A DNA stretch of 64,000 nt from Secundilactobacillus silagincola (GCF_002583405.1 NZ_BCMJ01000004.1:186001-250000); one strand, 5' to 3'; counted from the first letter of the stretch, positions 52,408 to 61,367 are shown. Translations and numbers: made by a program. The notes: generated from the letters alone by a model not told the origin.

Positions 52408-53778
52408 CTAGTGTTCTTGAATTTCGTCGGGATGTTTTTTCTCAAAACGGTATTCAAGGAAGAAGTAAACCGTGATGTAAAGGAAGCAAAGTGCTGGTAC
52501 AACGAATGAAAACTGCATGGAACCAGATAAATCTGAAACCACACCTTGGATGGCCGGAATAATCGCACCACCAATTAAGGCCATAACGATTACTGCACCA
52601 GCCGTTGCTGTATACTTCTTTTCCTGAACTTGATCCAAAGTATGCGTGTAGATGGTTGGCCATTCGGGACCAAAGAAGAAGCTAGTCATAATCGCTGCAT
52701 AAACCGCCGTCATATTAGGAATCGTAAAGGTTAAAATAAGACTGATCACCCCAAGCAACGAATAAACGGTCAAAGTTCCAGTGATGGAGAAACGACTCAT
52801 GAAGGTATTGGCCACCAATTTACCAACGAACCAAGCAATGTAACTAAAAATCATGAAGGTTGAGGCTGCTGAATCAGTAATGCTGTGGTTTAAGTTCAAG
52901 GCTAACCGAATGGTGAATGACCAAACAGTTGTTTGAAGACCAGCGTAAATAAATTGGGTGAAGACACCCTTTTTAAAGCCAGTGTTATGCCAAAGGTACT
53001 TGATGGTTTCGCCTAATGCTGGTCGTTCTTCTTCAGCGACACCGCCTTCAACTGTTGCTTCAGCGGTTGCTTTAGCTCGTGGCATAGGTACCAACGCGAA
53101 GATGATCAACATCACAATCAGAACAATCAAGATGTACTTGTATGGCCGTAACGTCAATTGCAGCATCTTTTCACCGTAAGCGATCCGAGCGGCACCGTGC
53201 ATGTGAGCCATCTTATCAGATAGGTTACCAACCGTACCAAAGATCAGGTATTTTCCAAGCAGGATACCCGTAATATCACCCAATGGGACAAGAGTCTGTG
53301 AAAAGTTCAGTCGTAATGTGGCGTATTGCTTCGGTCCAAGCATTGAACTGTAAGTATCACTGGCAGTTTCAAGGAAACTCAAACCAATCGCAATCGCAAA
53401 AATAGCGACCAGAAACATACTATAAGTTGCAACCCGTGAGGCCGGGAAGAACATTGCACAACCAAGAATATAGAAAATCAATCCGGTCATAATAGCGAAT
53501 TTATAACTGTTCTTTTTAATAATTAATGAAGCTGGAATCGCGATTAAAAAATAGCCACCGTAGAAAGCACTTTGAACGAATGCCGTCGCAGCGTCGTTCA
53601 GTAGAAAAACCGTCTTGAACTGAGTAATCAAAATATCGTTTAAACTAGCAGCAGCTCCCCAAAGTGGGAAAATCAGTGAAACTAAAATAAATTGAAATAC
53701 TGGTGTTTTACTTAAATAACCATCGGAAAGCTGTGTCCAGCCATGAGTCTTTTTTGTGGTTGTTTCTGTGGTTTCCAT
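52408..53778 (-). CDS. FucP-family sugar:H+ symporter, probable ribose importer
   Basis: A 456-residue MFS protein with 12 helices that looks like FucP (FPLWGAAASLNDILITQFKTVFLL near the start, NFSQTLVPLGDITGILLGKYL and FFFGPEWPTIYTHTLDQ in the second half). FucP itself carries L-fucose. Here the gene is cotranscribed with rbsD and shares the ribose operator, so D-ribose is the more likely substrate. AGGAG precedes the ATG. Confidence 0.85.
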   Translation of the reverse strand: METTETTTKKTHGWTQLSDGYLSKTPVFQFILVSLIFPLWGAAASLNDILITQFKTVFLLNDAATAFVQSAFYGGYFLIAIPASLIIKKNSYKFAIMTGLIFYILGCAMFFPASRVATYSMFLVAIFAIAIGLSFLETASDTYSSMLGPKQYATLRLNFSQTLVPLGDITGILLGKYLIFGTVGNLSDKMAHMHGAARIAYGEKMLQLTLRPYKYILIVLIVMLIIFALVPMPRAKATAEATVEGGVAEEERPALGETIKYLWHNTGFKKGVFTQFIYAGLQTTVWSFTIRLALNLNHSITDSAASTFMIFSYIAWFVGKLVANTFMSRFSITGTLTVYSLLGVISLILTFTIPNMTAVYAAIMTSFFFGPEWPTIYTHTLDQVQEKKYTATAGAVIVMALIGGAIIPAIQGVVSDLSGSMQFSFVVPALCFLYITVYFFLEYRFEKKHPDEIQEH

Positions 53779-53834
53779 GTTTTATACTCCTCTAAATTCT
53801 TATTGATAAAACCTTTTACTAAAAACAAAAAAGC

Positions 53835-54230
53835 TTAAAAAGTAACACCTGACTCTAAAATAATGTTTGAAAATGGTGTCATTTCCCCGGTCCGAACAAA
53901 GGCATGAGTGTTAGCTAAGTTCTTCTTTAAATCAGAGTGAGGCATAAATGCGACTTCAACGTCTGGTAAAAGACCTTGAATTGCTTTCAATTGCTCTGGG
54001 TTTTGAGTTTTAATCTCATCAGCCAAGTAGATCTTTTGAACTTCTAATTCACTCAAAATATTCTTTAAAACATCGATAAAACTAGGTAATTGCTTAGTCA
54101 ATGCTAAATCAATCTTTTTGGTCCCCATTGGTACTGGCATACCTGCATCACCAATACTGAGCCAGTCCATGTGTCCCATGCCAGCAATGACCGTTGATAG
54201 TTCAGAATTAATAACTGTTGTCTTCTTCAA
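53835..54230 (-). CDS. rbsD: D-ribose pyranase
   Basis: A 131-residue enzyme that interconverts pyranose and furanose forms of ribose. Motifs are [18 protein letters not shown] (catalytic His) and the ending [12 protein letters not shown], close to the RbsD ending and with the normal RbsD length. The start is TTG at 54230 ([10 protein letters not shown]) with AAAGGATG upstream; the GTG at 54248 lies before the RBS. It is the first gene of a two-gene operon with the symporter and carries a LacI-type operator and a perfect cre upstream. Confidence 0.92.
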   Translation of the reverse strand: MKKTTVINSELSTVIAGMGHMDWLSIGDAGMPVPMGTKKIDLALTKQLPSFIDVLKNILSELEVQKIYLADEIKTQNPEQLKAIQGLLPDVEVAFMPHSDLKKNLANTHAFVRTGEMTPFSNIILESGVTF

Positions 54231-54306
54231 ATTAAAACATCCTTTCACAAATCCAGTGAATTATCACTAAAACGGTGTCCACTGGTAAAATAATGGCAAA
54301 AAAATC

Positions 54307-54320
54307 GTAAATCGTTTTAC
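54307..54320. promoter_or_regulatory. LacI-type operator of rbsD operon
   Basis: GTAAATCGTTTTAC matches 13 of 14 bases of the perfect palindrome at 34628-34641 upstream of rbsK. The same repressor, probably RbsR, should bind both. Confidence 0.7.
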
Positions 54321-54379
54321 TATCTACAAAACGCTGTAAATTAAATATCTATCAACACAAGATAAAAGGTTATCATAGA

Positions 54380-54395
54380 TTGTAACCGATTGCAA
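54380..54395. promoter_or_regulatory. cre box (CcpA site) of rbsD operon
   Basis: TTGTAACCGATTGCAA fits WTGNAANCGNWNNCAW at every fixed position. It lies 60 bp upstream of the ribose operator. Confidence 0.65.
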
Positions 54396-54448
54396 CGAAC
54401 TTTTTTAAATGACAATAAATTAGTGGTTTTTTTCACTAATCTAGACCA

Positions 54449-54489
54449 CAAAAAGGACTTGAACCCCGATACGGATTCAAGTCCTTTTA
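54449..54489 (-). terminator. Terminator of the iron alcohol dehydrogenase gene
   Basis: AAAAGGACTTGAA-CC, loop, GG-TTCAAGTCCTTTT, 29 bp past the stop codon (minus strand). Confidence 0.85.
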
Positions 54490-54517
54490 GATTAATCTAC
54501 TGATTGGTTTTTATGAA

Positions 54518-55687
54518 TTACTTTTGGTCGTAAGCTTCTTGGAATAACTTAACGATATCTTCTTTAGTCCCTTTACGTGGGTTAGAGAAGGCGTTCCCAT
54601 CCTTCAAAGCATTTTCAGCCATCAATTCAAAGTCTTCTGGCTTTGCACCGATTGACTTGATTGAACGTGGAATGTTGACATCGTCACACATCTGACGCAT
54701 TGCTTTGATTGCCAAGTCAGCAGCGTCACGAGTTGATAAACCATCGGTGTTTTCGCCCATGATCTTAGCTAATTCAGCAAACCGTTCTGGGCAAGCTGGG
54801 ATGTTGTACTTTTCAACGATTGGTAACAGCATTGCGCAGCAAACACCATGAGGAGCATCGTATTGACCACCCAATTGGTGAGCCATAGCATGAACGTAAC
54901 CTAAGTCAGCGTTGTTGAAGGCCATACCACCAAGCATTTCGGCTTCAACCATCTTGGTACGAGCTTCAAGGTTGTGACCGTTTGAAACAGCTTCACGGAG
55001 ACTTTCTTCAACTAACTTGATAGCTTCAACACATTGGCCGTCAGTAATTTCGTTACGGTTGGTTGAAACGTATGGTTCGATAGCTTGAACGAAAGTATCC
55101 ATACCAGTTGCGGCAGTTAAGCCCTTTGGTACATCTAATTCAAGCATTGGATCATTGAAGGAAACCAATGGTACGTTACGCCATGACACAACAACGAACT
55201 TCAGCTTAGTCTCTTCGTTAGTAATTACACAGTGACGAGTCAATTCTGAAGCAGTCCCGGCAGTAGTGTTAACAGCCATCAATGGTGGTAATGGGTTTTC
55301 AAGTGTTTCGATACCAGCTAGCTTAGTGATGTCATCACCGTTAGTTAAAATGATACCAGTTCCTTTACCACAATCATGAGAAGAACCACCACCAACAGTG
55401 ATGATACTGTCACAGTCGTTGTCCAAGTAGAGTTTCTTTGAAGCTTGGATATTACGGATCTTAGGGTTTGGTTCAACACCGTCGAAAACAACGTAATCAA
55501 CGCCTGCTGCATCCAAAGAAGCTAATGTTTGGGCAACTGGACCATTTTCCATGCCTTCCAAAACCTTATCAGTAACAACTAAAGGCTTCTTCATGTTCAA
55601 CATCTTGGCACGGTCACCAATCTTCTTGATAACACCTTTACCAAAGAAGTTAACACTTGGCATTAAGAAATCAAAGTTTTCCTTCAT
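54518..55687 (-). CDS. Iron-containing alcohol dehydrogenase, 1,3-propanediol dehydrogenase-like
   Basis: A 389-residue group III alcohol dehydrogenase close to 1,3-propanediol dehydrogenase (DhaT) and lactaldehyde reductase. The NAD site is GGGSSHDCGK (99-108). Expected metal ligands are Asp197 (GMDTFVQA), position 201, His266 (YVHAMAHQ) and His280 (PHG). Position 201 is Gln where DhaT and FucO have His. AGGAGTG precedes the ATG. Strong codon bias and a cre-like site fit a highly expressed NADH sink. The substrate could be 3-hydroxypropanal, lactaldehyde or another aldehyde. Confidence 0.88.
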   Translation of the reverse strand: MKENFDFLMPSVNFFGKGVIKKIGDRAKMLNMKKPLVVTDKVLEGMENGPVAQTLASLDAAGVDYVVFDGVEPNPKIRNIQASKKLYLDNDCDSIITVGGGSSHDCGKGTGIILTNGDDITKLAGIETLENPLPPLMAVNTTAGTASELTRHCVITNEETKLKFVVVSWRNVPLVSFNDPMLELDVPKGLTAATGMDTFVQAIEPYVSTNRNEITDGQCVEAIKLVEESLREAVSNGHNLEARTKMVEAEMLGGMAFNNADLGYVHAMAHQLGGQYDAPHGVCCAMLLPIVEKYNIPACPERFAELAKIMGENTDGLSTRDAADLAIKAMRQMCDDVNIPRSIKSIGAKPEDFELMAENALKDGNAFSNPRKGTKEDIVKLFQEAYDQK

Positions 55688-55757
55688 GATCTACACTCCT
55701 ATTTTTAAATTTATATGTTACACAATTCACTTTAAATATAACACCAATGCAATGTAG

Positions 55758-55771
55758 TGTAAACGTTTGTT
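55758..55771. promoter_or_regulatory. cre-like box upstream of the iron alcohol dehydrogenase
   Basis: TGTAAACGTTTGTT contains the central AAACGTTT of CcpA sites, with two mismatches at one end. It lies 71 bp upstream of the start. The remainder of 55772-56091 shows no gene and is AT-rich. Confidence 0.4.
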
Positions 55772-56091
55772 TTTACGCTTAGATTAATCTTAAAAATTGC
55801 CACTATTCTCTATATACTAGTAATTTAGCGTCTTTAATAGACAAACTTCACAAGTTTGCACAGATTAAAATTGGTGACTTTGACAATCCTAAAATATATT
55901 ATTTTCACAAATGATACTAAACTTTAGAACCTGTCCACCACACCTCTGATTTAATTAAAATCGATTATTCTAACTGGGAATATTTCCACTATCGTTATTT
56001 TGCATAAAAATTATCATTTATCTCTAAAATTAACAAGAATGAAACAGCTTTCAATGTTAGAATTAAGGTATTAATTATTGGAGGTAGTCAC

Positions 56092-57147
56092 ATGAAGATC
56101 AATTCGAAAGTAGCCATTTTGACCACATCTTTAGCAACTTTATTCATTTTTGGTGGTGTTTCGCAACACACGGTTGCACATGCTGCAACTTTCCAAAAGG
56201 CTTCAAGCAAAACCATTAAGTCTAAGACTAGCACAACTTACAATTATGCTAAGAAAATGCTGGCTAAAAACAAGAACGGTTTTGATTCCAATGCAGCAGC
56301 CATTTTCAGCAAAAAAGCTTACCCTGCTTCTGGTGCGGCTGATGGATACTCAGACTTTCTGTTGGGCTTAAAAGCTAATGGTTACAAGTTTACCAGTGCA
56401 CAGAAATCACTGATTCGCAAAAACTTGGTGCTTAAATCAAATACTGACCCAGCCATCCTGTCTAAAGCCATTGTTGGCTTAAAGAGTATTGGTTATAATC
56501 CAGCAAAATATCGTCCATACGGCAGTAAAAAAGACGTTAATCTTGTGGATCAGCTCTACAAATCAAAGATCAGTTCGCAAACTACCAGTACCCTTAGCCA
56601 AGTTTTGATTGCCTTATCAACAGGTAACTACAGTCGGCCAAAGAACGCAACATTCAGCAAAACCAGTTTAGCTAACAGTCTGGCCAAATTACAACAAAGC
56701 AACAACGGTTGGGCATATGATAACAAACTTGCCGACGTTGATACGGATACTAGTGCAATGGCAGTCACTGCCTTAGCCCGAGCCAAATCATCCGCTAAAA
56801 CGGTTAAAACAAGCTTGTCTAAAGGACAAGCCTTCGTAAGGTCACAGGCATCAACAAACGGTGCTTACGGCTACAACTACCTCGGAAAGACTTATCTTAA
56901 TGCTAATTCAACTGCAGAGGCCATCATTGCCTTTTCAGTAAGATCAAGTACAAACAAATACATGAACAGCGTGGCATCTCAAAAAGCACAGACCGCATCA
57001 CCAATGGTTGCAATGTTGGGTTACATTAACCATGATGGTACCATCAAAGGATCTTCAAGTGCCGTATATGGTGTCGGTCAAGTTAACTTAGCACTTGCTT
57101 CATACAAGAGTCCGCAACTGCACCGGTCAGTTTACACAATTAAATAA
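56092..57147 (+). CDS. Secreted prenyltransferase/squalene-oxidase-repeat protein, orphan copy
   Basis: A 351-residue exported protein. The signal peptide is residues 1-32 (AHA-ATF). The mature part is a set of helical hairpins of the alpha/alpha-barrel type. The repeat hallmark is DVDTDTSAMAVTAL (215-228), with GWAYD just before it, and GYNPAKYRPYGS at 134-145. It is clearly related to the protein at 62120-63076 (shared GYNPxKYR, ALSTxNY and DVD-MA-AL blocks). The same fold forms the N-terminal barrel of intrinsic factor and transcobalamin. TGGAGG precedes the ATG. It is the only plus-strand member of the putative corrinoid-capture set. Direct evidence for ligand binding is absent. Confidence 0.8.
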   Translation: MKINSKVAILTTSLATLFIFGGVSQHTVAHAATFQKASSKTIKSKTSTTYNYAKKMLAKNKNGFDSNAAAIFSKKAYPASGAADGYSDFLLGLKANGYKFTSAQKSLIRKNLVLKSNTDPAILSKAIVGLKSIGYNPAKYRPYGSKKDVNLVDQLYKSKISSQTTSTLSQVLIALSTGNYSRPKNATFSKTSLANSLAKLQQSNNGWAYDNKLADVDTDTSAMAVTALARAKSSAKTVKTSLSKGQAFVRSQASTNGAYGYNYLGKTYLNANSTAEAIIAFSVRSSTNKYMNSVASQKAQTASPMVAMLGYINHDGTIKGSSSAVYGVGQVNLALASYKSPQLHRSVYTIK

Positions 57148-57162
57148 AACAATCTAGAGTAT

Positions 57163-57273
57163 GTGACAAAACTCGGTAGATTCCAGAATTTAACGCAAAT
57201 AAGGCTTATTCCGAAAAGTTCGTCGGAATAAGCCTTATTTACGTTAAATGGCCGGAATCTGAGTTTTGGCGCA
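57163..57273. repeat. Intergenic palindrome, family A, copy 3
   Basis: Outer frame GTGACAAAACTCGGTAGATT...GAATCTGAGTTTTGGC. The inner stem ATAAGGCTTATTCCGA pairs with TCGGAATAAGCCTTAT around a short loop. The loop region is the same as copy 1, and the stem bases differ with matched changes. It lies between convergent genes. Confidence 0.88.
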
Positions 57274-57390
57274 TGATTAGACTATGTTGAAGGATTAAAC
57301 AAAAGTACAGTGATACCTAATTTCGATTAACATATTAATTGTAGTACTTGCCAATTATAGACTTACGCAGTCGTTTTTTTGTCCATCCAA

Positions 57391-57969
57391 TTATTTATTC
57401 CAAGTATCAACTGAAAAATGCCGATTTGTATAATCGATGCACGTATATTTTCCCTGAGTCAGTTGAATCTCCCAAAAAGGCTTCTCAGGGAATAAATCAT
57501 GCATGATCACTCGAATCGTCCCCAGATGAGTCACCAGCGCTACCGAACTATTATCAAGTGTGTGATTGACTAATGCTCGAAAGCCCGATTTAATCCGGTT
57601 CTCATGTTTCACGTATGGTTCAGAAGCAGGCGGTGTATAGCCAAAGGGATCAGCTAACCAACGTTCCCATTCAACCGGAAACTTGGCCTGAATTTGATCG
57701 GCATCTAAACCTTCCCATTCGCCAAATCCCCATTCATCTAAAAAATGAGCCACTTCATATTGTCGATTAGGGAAGATCAGTTCCGCTGATTGATGGGTTC
57801 GTATGCGACTGCTGACCAGAATCTTGTCGATTGCTCGCCCCTTAAATTTAGTATGAACAAGCTCACACTGTTTTTGACCGGTTTGATTAATGGAAACATC
57901 ATCCGTACCGTAGAATTTCCGTTGCACGTTGTAATCAGTTTCTCCGTGCCGAATGAAATACAGTTTCAT
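57391..57969 (-). CDS. Histidine phosphatase, CobC-like (alpha-ribazole phosphatase candidate)
   Basis: A 192-residue phosphoglycerate-mutase-type phosphatase. The catalytic motif RHGETDYN lies at the start, with GTDDVSINQTG and the second His in LVTHLGTIRVIMHD. In cobalamin assembly CobC removes phosphate from alpha-ribazole or adenosylcobalamin 5'-phosphate. The CobC call rests on context: it follows the S component of the putative corrinoid transporter on the same strand. A 14-bp hairpin lies between them. The ATG at 57969 is the family start. A general sugar-phosphate or phosphoglycerate phosphatase is the alternative. Confidence 0.72.
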   Translation of the reverse strand: MKLYFIRHGETDYNVQRKFYGTDDVSINQTGQKQCELVHTKFKGRAIDKILVSSRIRTHQSAELIFPNRQYEVAHFLDEWGFGEWEGLDADQIQAKFPVEWERWLADPFGYTPPASEPYVKHENRIKSGFRALVNHTLDNSSVALVTHLGTIRVIMHDLFPEKPFWEIQLTQGKYTCIDYTNRHFSVDTWNK

Positions 57970-58008
57970 AACCCTTTTCACCACCTTAATATGAGATTGC
58001 CTATTCAC

Positions 58009-58042
58009 AAAGGGCTCAATTCACCGTAGAATTGAGCCCTTT
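58009..58042 (-). terminator. Hairpin between S component and CobC-like gene
   Basis: AAAGGGCTCAATTC, 6-base loop, GAATTGAGCCCTTT: a perfect 14-bp stem with a short T run. It may attenuate or end the transporter transcript before the cobC-like gene. Confidence 0.65.
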
Positions 58043-58069
58043 AATTCGTTTAAATTATTGACCCGACAA

Positions 58070-58804
58070 CTAAAAACTTTGCCGGTCAATTTCCTGCTGG
58101 ACATTAGCCAAACCGTACTTGTATTTAAATCGAATAATAATTTTATACCACGATTTGTAGAAAAAGAACAATAAAACAGCGGTGGTAATCCCATGCGTTA
58201 GATCAAAGTAAAAGCTGGTGGCAAAAGCCGCTATGAACGTTTTGATGTTTAAAGGCTGAACATAAACCATGGCATACCAAAGGTCCATGATCCAACCAAA
58301 TAAAAAGCCATAGAAAACGCCAAGTACCGCTAAGAACTTTCGGTTATGCGCCCACTTAAAATTCCGGATCAATCCAGCGGAAATTCCCATCAATCCCCAA
58401 GCAAACATTTGCCATGGTGTCCAAGGGCCTTGACCCAAAAATAGGTTAGAGACCAAAGCTGACGTTGAACCCACGATAAAGCCAGCCTCAGGTCCCAAAG
58501 TCAGCCCCGTCATGACCACCACGAAACTGGTGGGTTTCACGCCAGGTATCGCAGCCATGGCAACTCTCCCTAAAGCTGCAATCGTCGCCAAAACCGCTAA
58601 AAAGACAATTTCTCTGGCCTCCGAGTTCCGAGTTTCGAAGTGCCAATAAAATGGCAGCATACTAGCCACCAGGCAGATTAGACTTAGCAAAAGGTAGTGC
58701 TGATCACCGTTAAAAAAAGTGATCCATACTAGAGCAACAATAAAGATTGCGATTGAAACAAAGTACCCACTACGGTGCTTAATTTTATCAACAAAATTAT
58801 TCAA
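58070..58804 (-). CDS. ECF transporter S component, candidate corrinoid-binding subunit
   Basis: A 244-residue membrane protein. After two N-terminal helices (about 14-32 and 36-54) comes an S-component-like core with REIVFLAVLATIAALGRVA, IPGVKPTSFVVVMTGLTLGPEAGFIVG and FLGQGPWTPWQMFAWG. The PxW-rich loop and long form resemble CbrT/cobalamin-type S components. The start overlaps ecfA by ATGA. With its own EcfA and EcfT it forms a dedicated transporter. Substrate assignment rests on the linked transcobalamin-like proteins and CobC-like gene. Confidence 0.82.
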   Translation of the reverse strand: MNNFVDKIKHRSGYFVSIAIFIVALVWITFFNGDQHYLLLSLICLVASMLPFYWHFETRNSEAREIVFLAVLATIAALGRVAMAAIPGVKPTSFVVVMTGLTLGPEAGFIVGSTSALVSNLFLGQGPWTPWQMFAWGLMGISAGLIRNFKWAHNRKFLAVLGVFYGFLFGWIMDLWYAMVYVQPLNIKTFIAAFATSFYFDLTHGITTAVLLFFFYKSWYKIIIRFKYKYGLANVQQEIDRQSF

Positions 58805-60459
58805 GGCGTGACCTCCCCTCGTTGAATCACTTTAGGCAGCTGATAGCGCAACATTCGGTTAACCGTGGTCGTGTAGAAAAAGTTATCCGCAAAGAATTGA
58901 TGCGGCTCCGCTTGAGCAACAAGTTTGCCATCAAACAGCAACGCGCACTGAGTGGCGAACTGAGCGCTAAAATTCATATCATGGCTCACCATTACAACGG
59001 TCAGTTCCTGTTCTACTTGCAGTTTCTCTAAAATATTACCTAATTCTTGGCGCCGAATGGGATCCAGCCCCTTCGTTGGTTCATCCATAAACAGCAACTT
59101 TGGGTTGGAAAAAAGCAATATTCCAAGAGCAATCAACTGTTGTTCACCACCACTGGCATCATACGGATTGCGGTCGGCAATGTTTTCGATTGTCAGTTTC
59201 TTGAGCATTGATTCAGCCGCCGACTCTGGATTATCCATTTTTAGCTGCTTTGCACGCTCAACAAATTCTTCACGTACCGTGTCATAGCTAAAATAGTCGC
59301 TTGGGTTTTGAGAAAGATAGGAAACTTCCTTGTAAAACCGATCTGTATTTTTAAGCCAATAGCTCAATTTTTTACCCAGTAACTGAACCCGTCCGCGTCG
59401 TAATGACAGCAAGCCCATAATGGACTTTAATAAGGTCGTTTTCCCAGTCCCATTCTTACCAATAATGGCAAGCCAGTCTTGCTTATGAACGGTCAAATTC
59501 AAATCATTTAAGATATAATTACCGTTTTTATCATACTCAAATGCAAGGTGAGATAGTTTTGCAACAACTGGCTGTTGAGACTCATCAGCTCTGACCTGAA
59601 GATTGCCATTCAACTTAACATGATTAGCCTGCAATACTTCGCGACCTTGAGCCACCGTTAGCGGTAGATCAGTCAACTGCAATTTATTCGGTAAGTCTTC
59701 CTGTAAGAAAAGATAGGGCACGTCTGGAATGAAACTCTTCAGATGAGAATCTTTCGAGATGCTTTTCAAGACTTCGGCTACTGACCCCTCAGCTTTCAGT
59801 TCTCCATGTTCCAGAATCCAGAGCTTATTGGAGAGTGGCAATACATCATCTAAGATATGTTCGCTCATCACAATGGCGATTCCAAGTTCATCATGAACTC
59901 GACTCAGCAACGAAATGAATTCTTTGGTGGCAATCGGGTCCAACTGTGCCGTTGGTTCATCTAAAATCAGTAACTTGGGCCGTAAAATCAAGACGGCCGC
60001 TAAGTTAACTAGCTGCTTTTGCCCACCAGATAGATTCTGTACGTTTTCATACAAAATATCTTGAAGACCTAAAAAACTAACTAGTTCAGCAATCCGCTGT
60101 TGAATCACATCAGTTGGAACATTGATATTTTCCAACGAGAACGCTAATTCTTGAATCACGTTATCCATCACTAATTGATCGTCAGGGTTTTGAAAAACCA
60201 TGCCAATACTTTGCGCGCTTTCCCGTTTGGGTAGCTTTGAGATTGGTTGACCCTCAAAATAAATCTCACCTGTCCGTTTTCCCACCGGCCACAGTTCTGG
60301 TTTCATCTGCCGTAGCAAGGTTGTTTTACCACTACCAGAATCTCCGGCAATCGTGATAAAATCGCCAGAATTAACGTTAAGATTAATATCTGACAGACTT
60401 TTGTGCTTTGCCAGTGAATATTCAAAATTAAAATCTACGACCTTAATAAGTTCCACCAT
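58801..60459 (-). CDS. ecfA: ECF transporter ATPase with two fused ABC domains
   Basis: A 552-residue energising subunit. Domain 1 has Walker A GDSGSGKTT, signature LSGGQKQLV and Walker B LLILDEPTAQLDP. Domain 2 has GKNGTGKTT, ASGGEQQLI and LLFMDEPTKGLDP. Fusing EcfA and EcfA' in one chain is typical of dedicated, single-substrate ECF systems, in contrast to the shared EcfAA'T encoded near ribosomal genes. The start MVELIKVVDF has GGGAGTGG upstream and lies 25 bp inside the end of ecfT. The frame continuing to 60528 is not used. Confidence 0.93.
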   Translation of the reverse strand: MVELIKVVDFNFEYSLAKHKSLSDINLNVNSGDFITIAGDSGSGKTTLLRQMKPELWPVGKRTGEIYFEGQPISKLPKRESAQSIGMVFQNPDDQLVMDNVIQELAFSLENINVPTDVIQQRIAELVSFLGLQDILYENVQNLSGGQKQLVNLAAVLILRPKLLILDEPTAQLDPIATKEFISLLSRVHDELGIAIVMSEHILDDVLPLSNKLWILEHGELKAEGSVAEVLKSISKDSHLKSFIPDVPYLFLQEDLPNKLQLTDLPLTVAQGREVLQANHVKLNGNLQVRADESQQPVVAKLSHLAFEYDKNGNYILNDLNLTVHKQDWLAIIGKNGTGKTTLLKSIMGLLSLRRGRVQLLGKKLSYWLKNTDRFYKEVSYLSQNPSDYFSYDTVREEFVERAKQLKMDNPESAAESMLKKLTIENIADRNPYDASGGEQQLIALGILLFSNPKLLFMDEPTKGLDPIRRQELGNILEKLQVEQELTVVMVSHDMNFSAQFATQCALLFDGKLVAQAEPHQFFADNFFYTTTVNRMLRYQLPKVIQRGEVTP

Positions 60460-61367
60460 AGCCACTCCCATGCTTCTAGAATTAATGGAAAACTGAACAG
60501 CAACACCACACCAAGTAGTACCAGCCAACCAGTGGGCGTCAATGCGATTGTTCCCAAACTCGGATAAACCGTCATTCGACCAATACCACGACTAGCTGCA
60601 TAGAAGCAAAGCCCAGTTAATGGCAAATACCAAGCCAGTGACACAAAATCACGGGTTGAAAAACGATAGCGCTGATAGCTAGACCGTTTGCCGCTGCCAT
60701 AGCCTCGAGCGCTCATGGAATCAGCTGTTTGAAGTGCATCCGTAAAAGACTGAATCAGCAAAACCTGCATCATTTTGACCACGCCAAGCCCTCTTTGGCG
60801 GCTATTTCCTTTCGTAACTGCAATCCCACGAATTTTTTGTGCTTGCGAAATATTTTTTAACCGTGAAATGAACAGGGGCACAAACCGTAACGTTATCATG
60901 GTTAGCAACGTTAGCTTAGGCGATATTCTTGAAAATAAATACATGAACTTTTGACTGGTCAACACCTTGTTATAAGAGAGAAAAGTTAACAGCACAATGA
61001 TCAAAGATAATGCCATCATAAACCCATAAAAAATCGATTCAGCGGTAATGATGGTCCCGCCAAACGTCCAAATAACATGGGTTCCTCGATTATTGACCAA
61101 AGGATTCAAAATCATGATAAAGGCAGTCATGAACAGACTGCCTTCCAGAACCATTAGCATTTGTTTACCCGTATGTGCGACAAAATCCACACAAATGACT
61201 AAAAGCAATTCAACCAATAAGAAGATTGGATGCAAGAAAACCATTGAACATGCAATCGTCACGACATAGTAGGTAAACATCACCCACGGATTAAGCTGCT
61301 CAAAAACAAGTGTAGAACGACTTACCCGTTCCACCCGCGGTCGCCGCTGCCTTGTGTCCATACCCAT
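60435..61367 (-). CDS. ecfT: ECF transporter T component
   Basis: A 310-residue membrane coupling protein. Helices cluster at about 30-130 and 240-300. The cytoplasmic coupling helices carry the Ala-Arg-Gly-type motifs (AQKIRGIAVTKG and SMSARGYGSG) that touch the ATPases. The ATG at 61367 has GGAG at moderate distance but lies 46 bp inside the upstream DUF4430 gene; a GTG at 61334 is an alternative. The overlap implies translational coupling of the surface protein and the transporter. Confidence 0.88.
   Translation of the reverse strand: MGMDTRQRRPRVERVSRSTLVFEQLNPWVMFTYYVVTIACSMVFLHPIFLLVELLLVICVDFVAHTGKQMLMVLEGSLFMTAFIMILNPLVNNRGTHVIWTFGGTIITAESIFYGFMMALSLIIVLLTFLSYNKVLTSQKFMYLFSRISPKLTLLTMITLRFVPLFISRLKNISQAQKIRGIAVTKGNSRQRGLGVVKMMQVLLIQSFTDALQTADSMSARGYGSGKRSSYQRYRFSTRDFVSLAWYLPLTGLCFYAASRGIGRMTVYPSLGTIALTPTGWLVLLGVVLLFSFPLILEAWEWLWWNLLRS

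Noticed and set aside
53835-54230. Annotation as L-fucose mutarotase FucU, with FucP and FucO-like neighbours as a fucose operon
   Set aside because: Length of 131 residues, the [16 protein letters not shown] start region and the [10 protein letters not shown] ending fit RbsD better. The upstream operator matches that of rbsK, and no fucose isomerase, kinase or aldolase is present.
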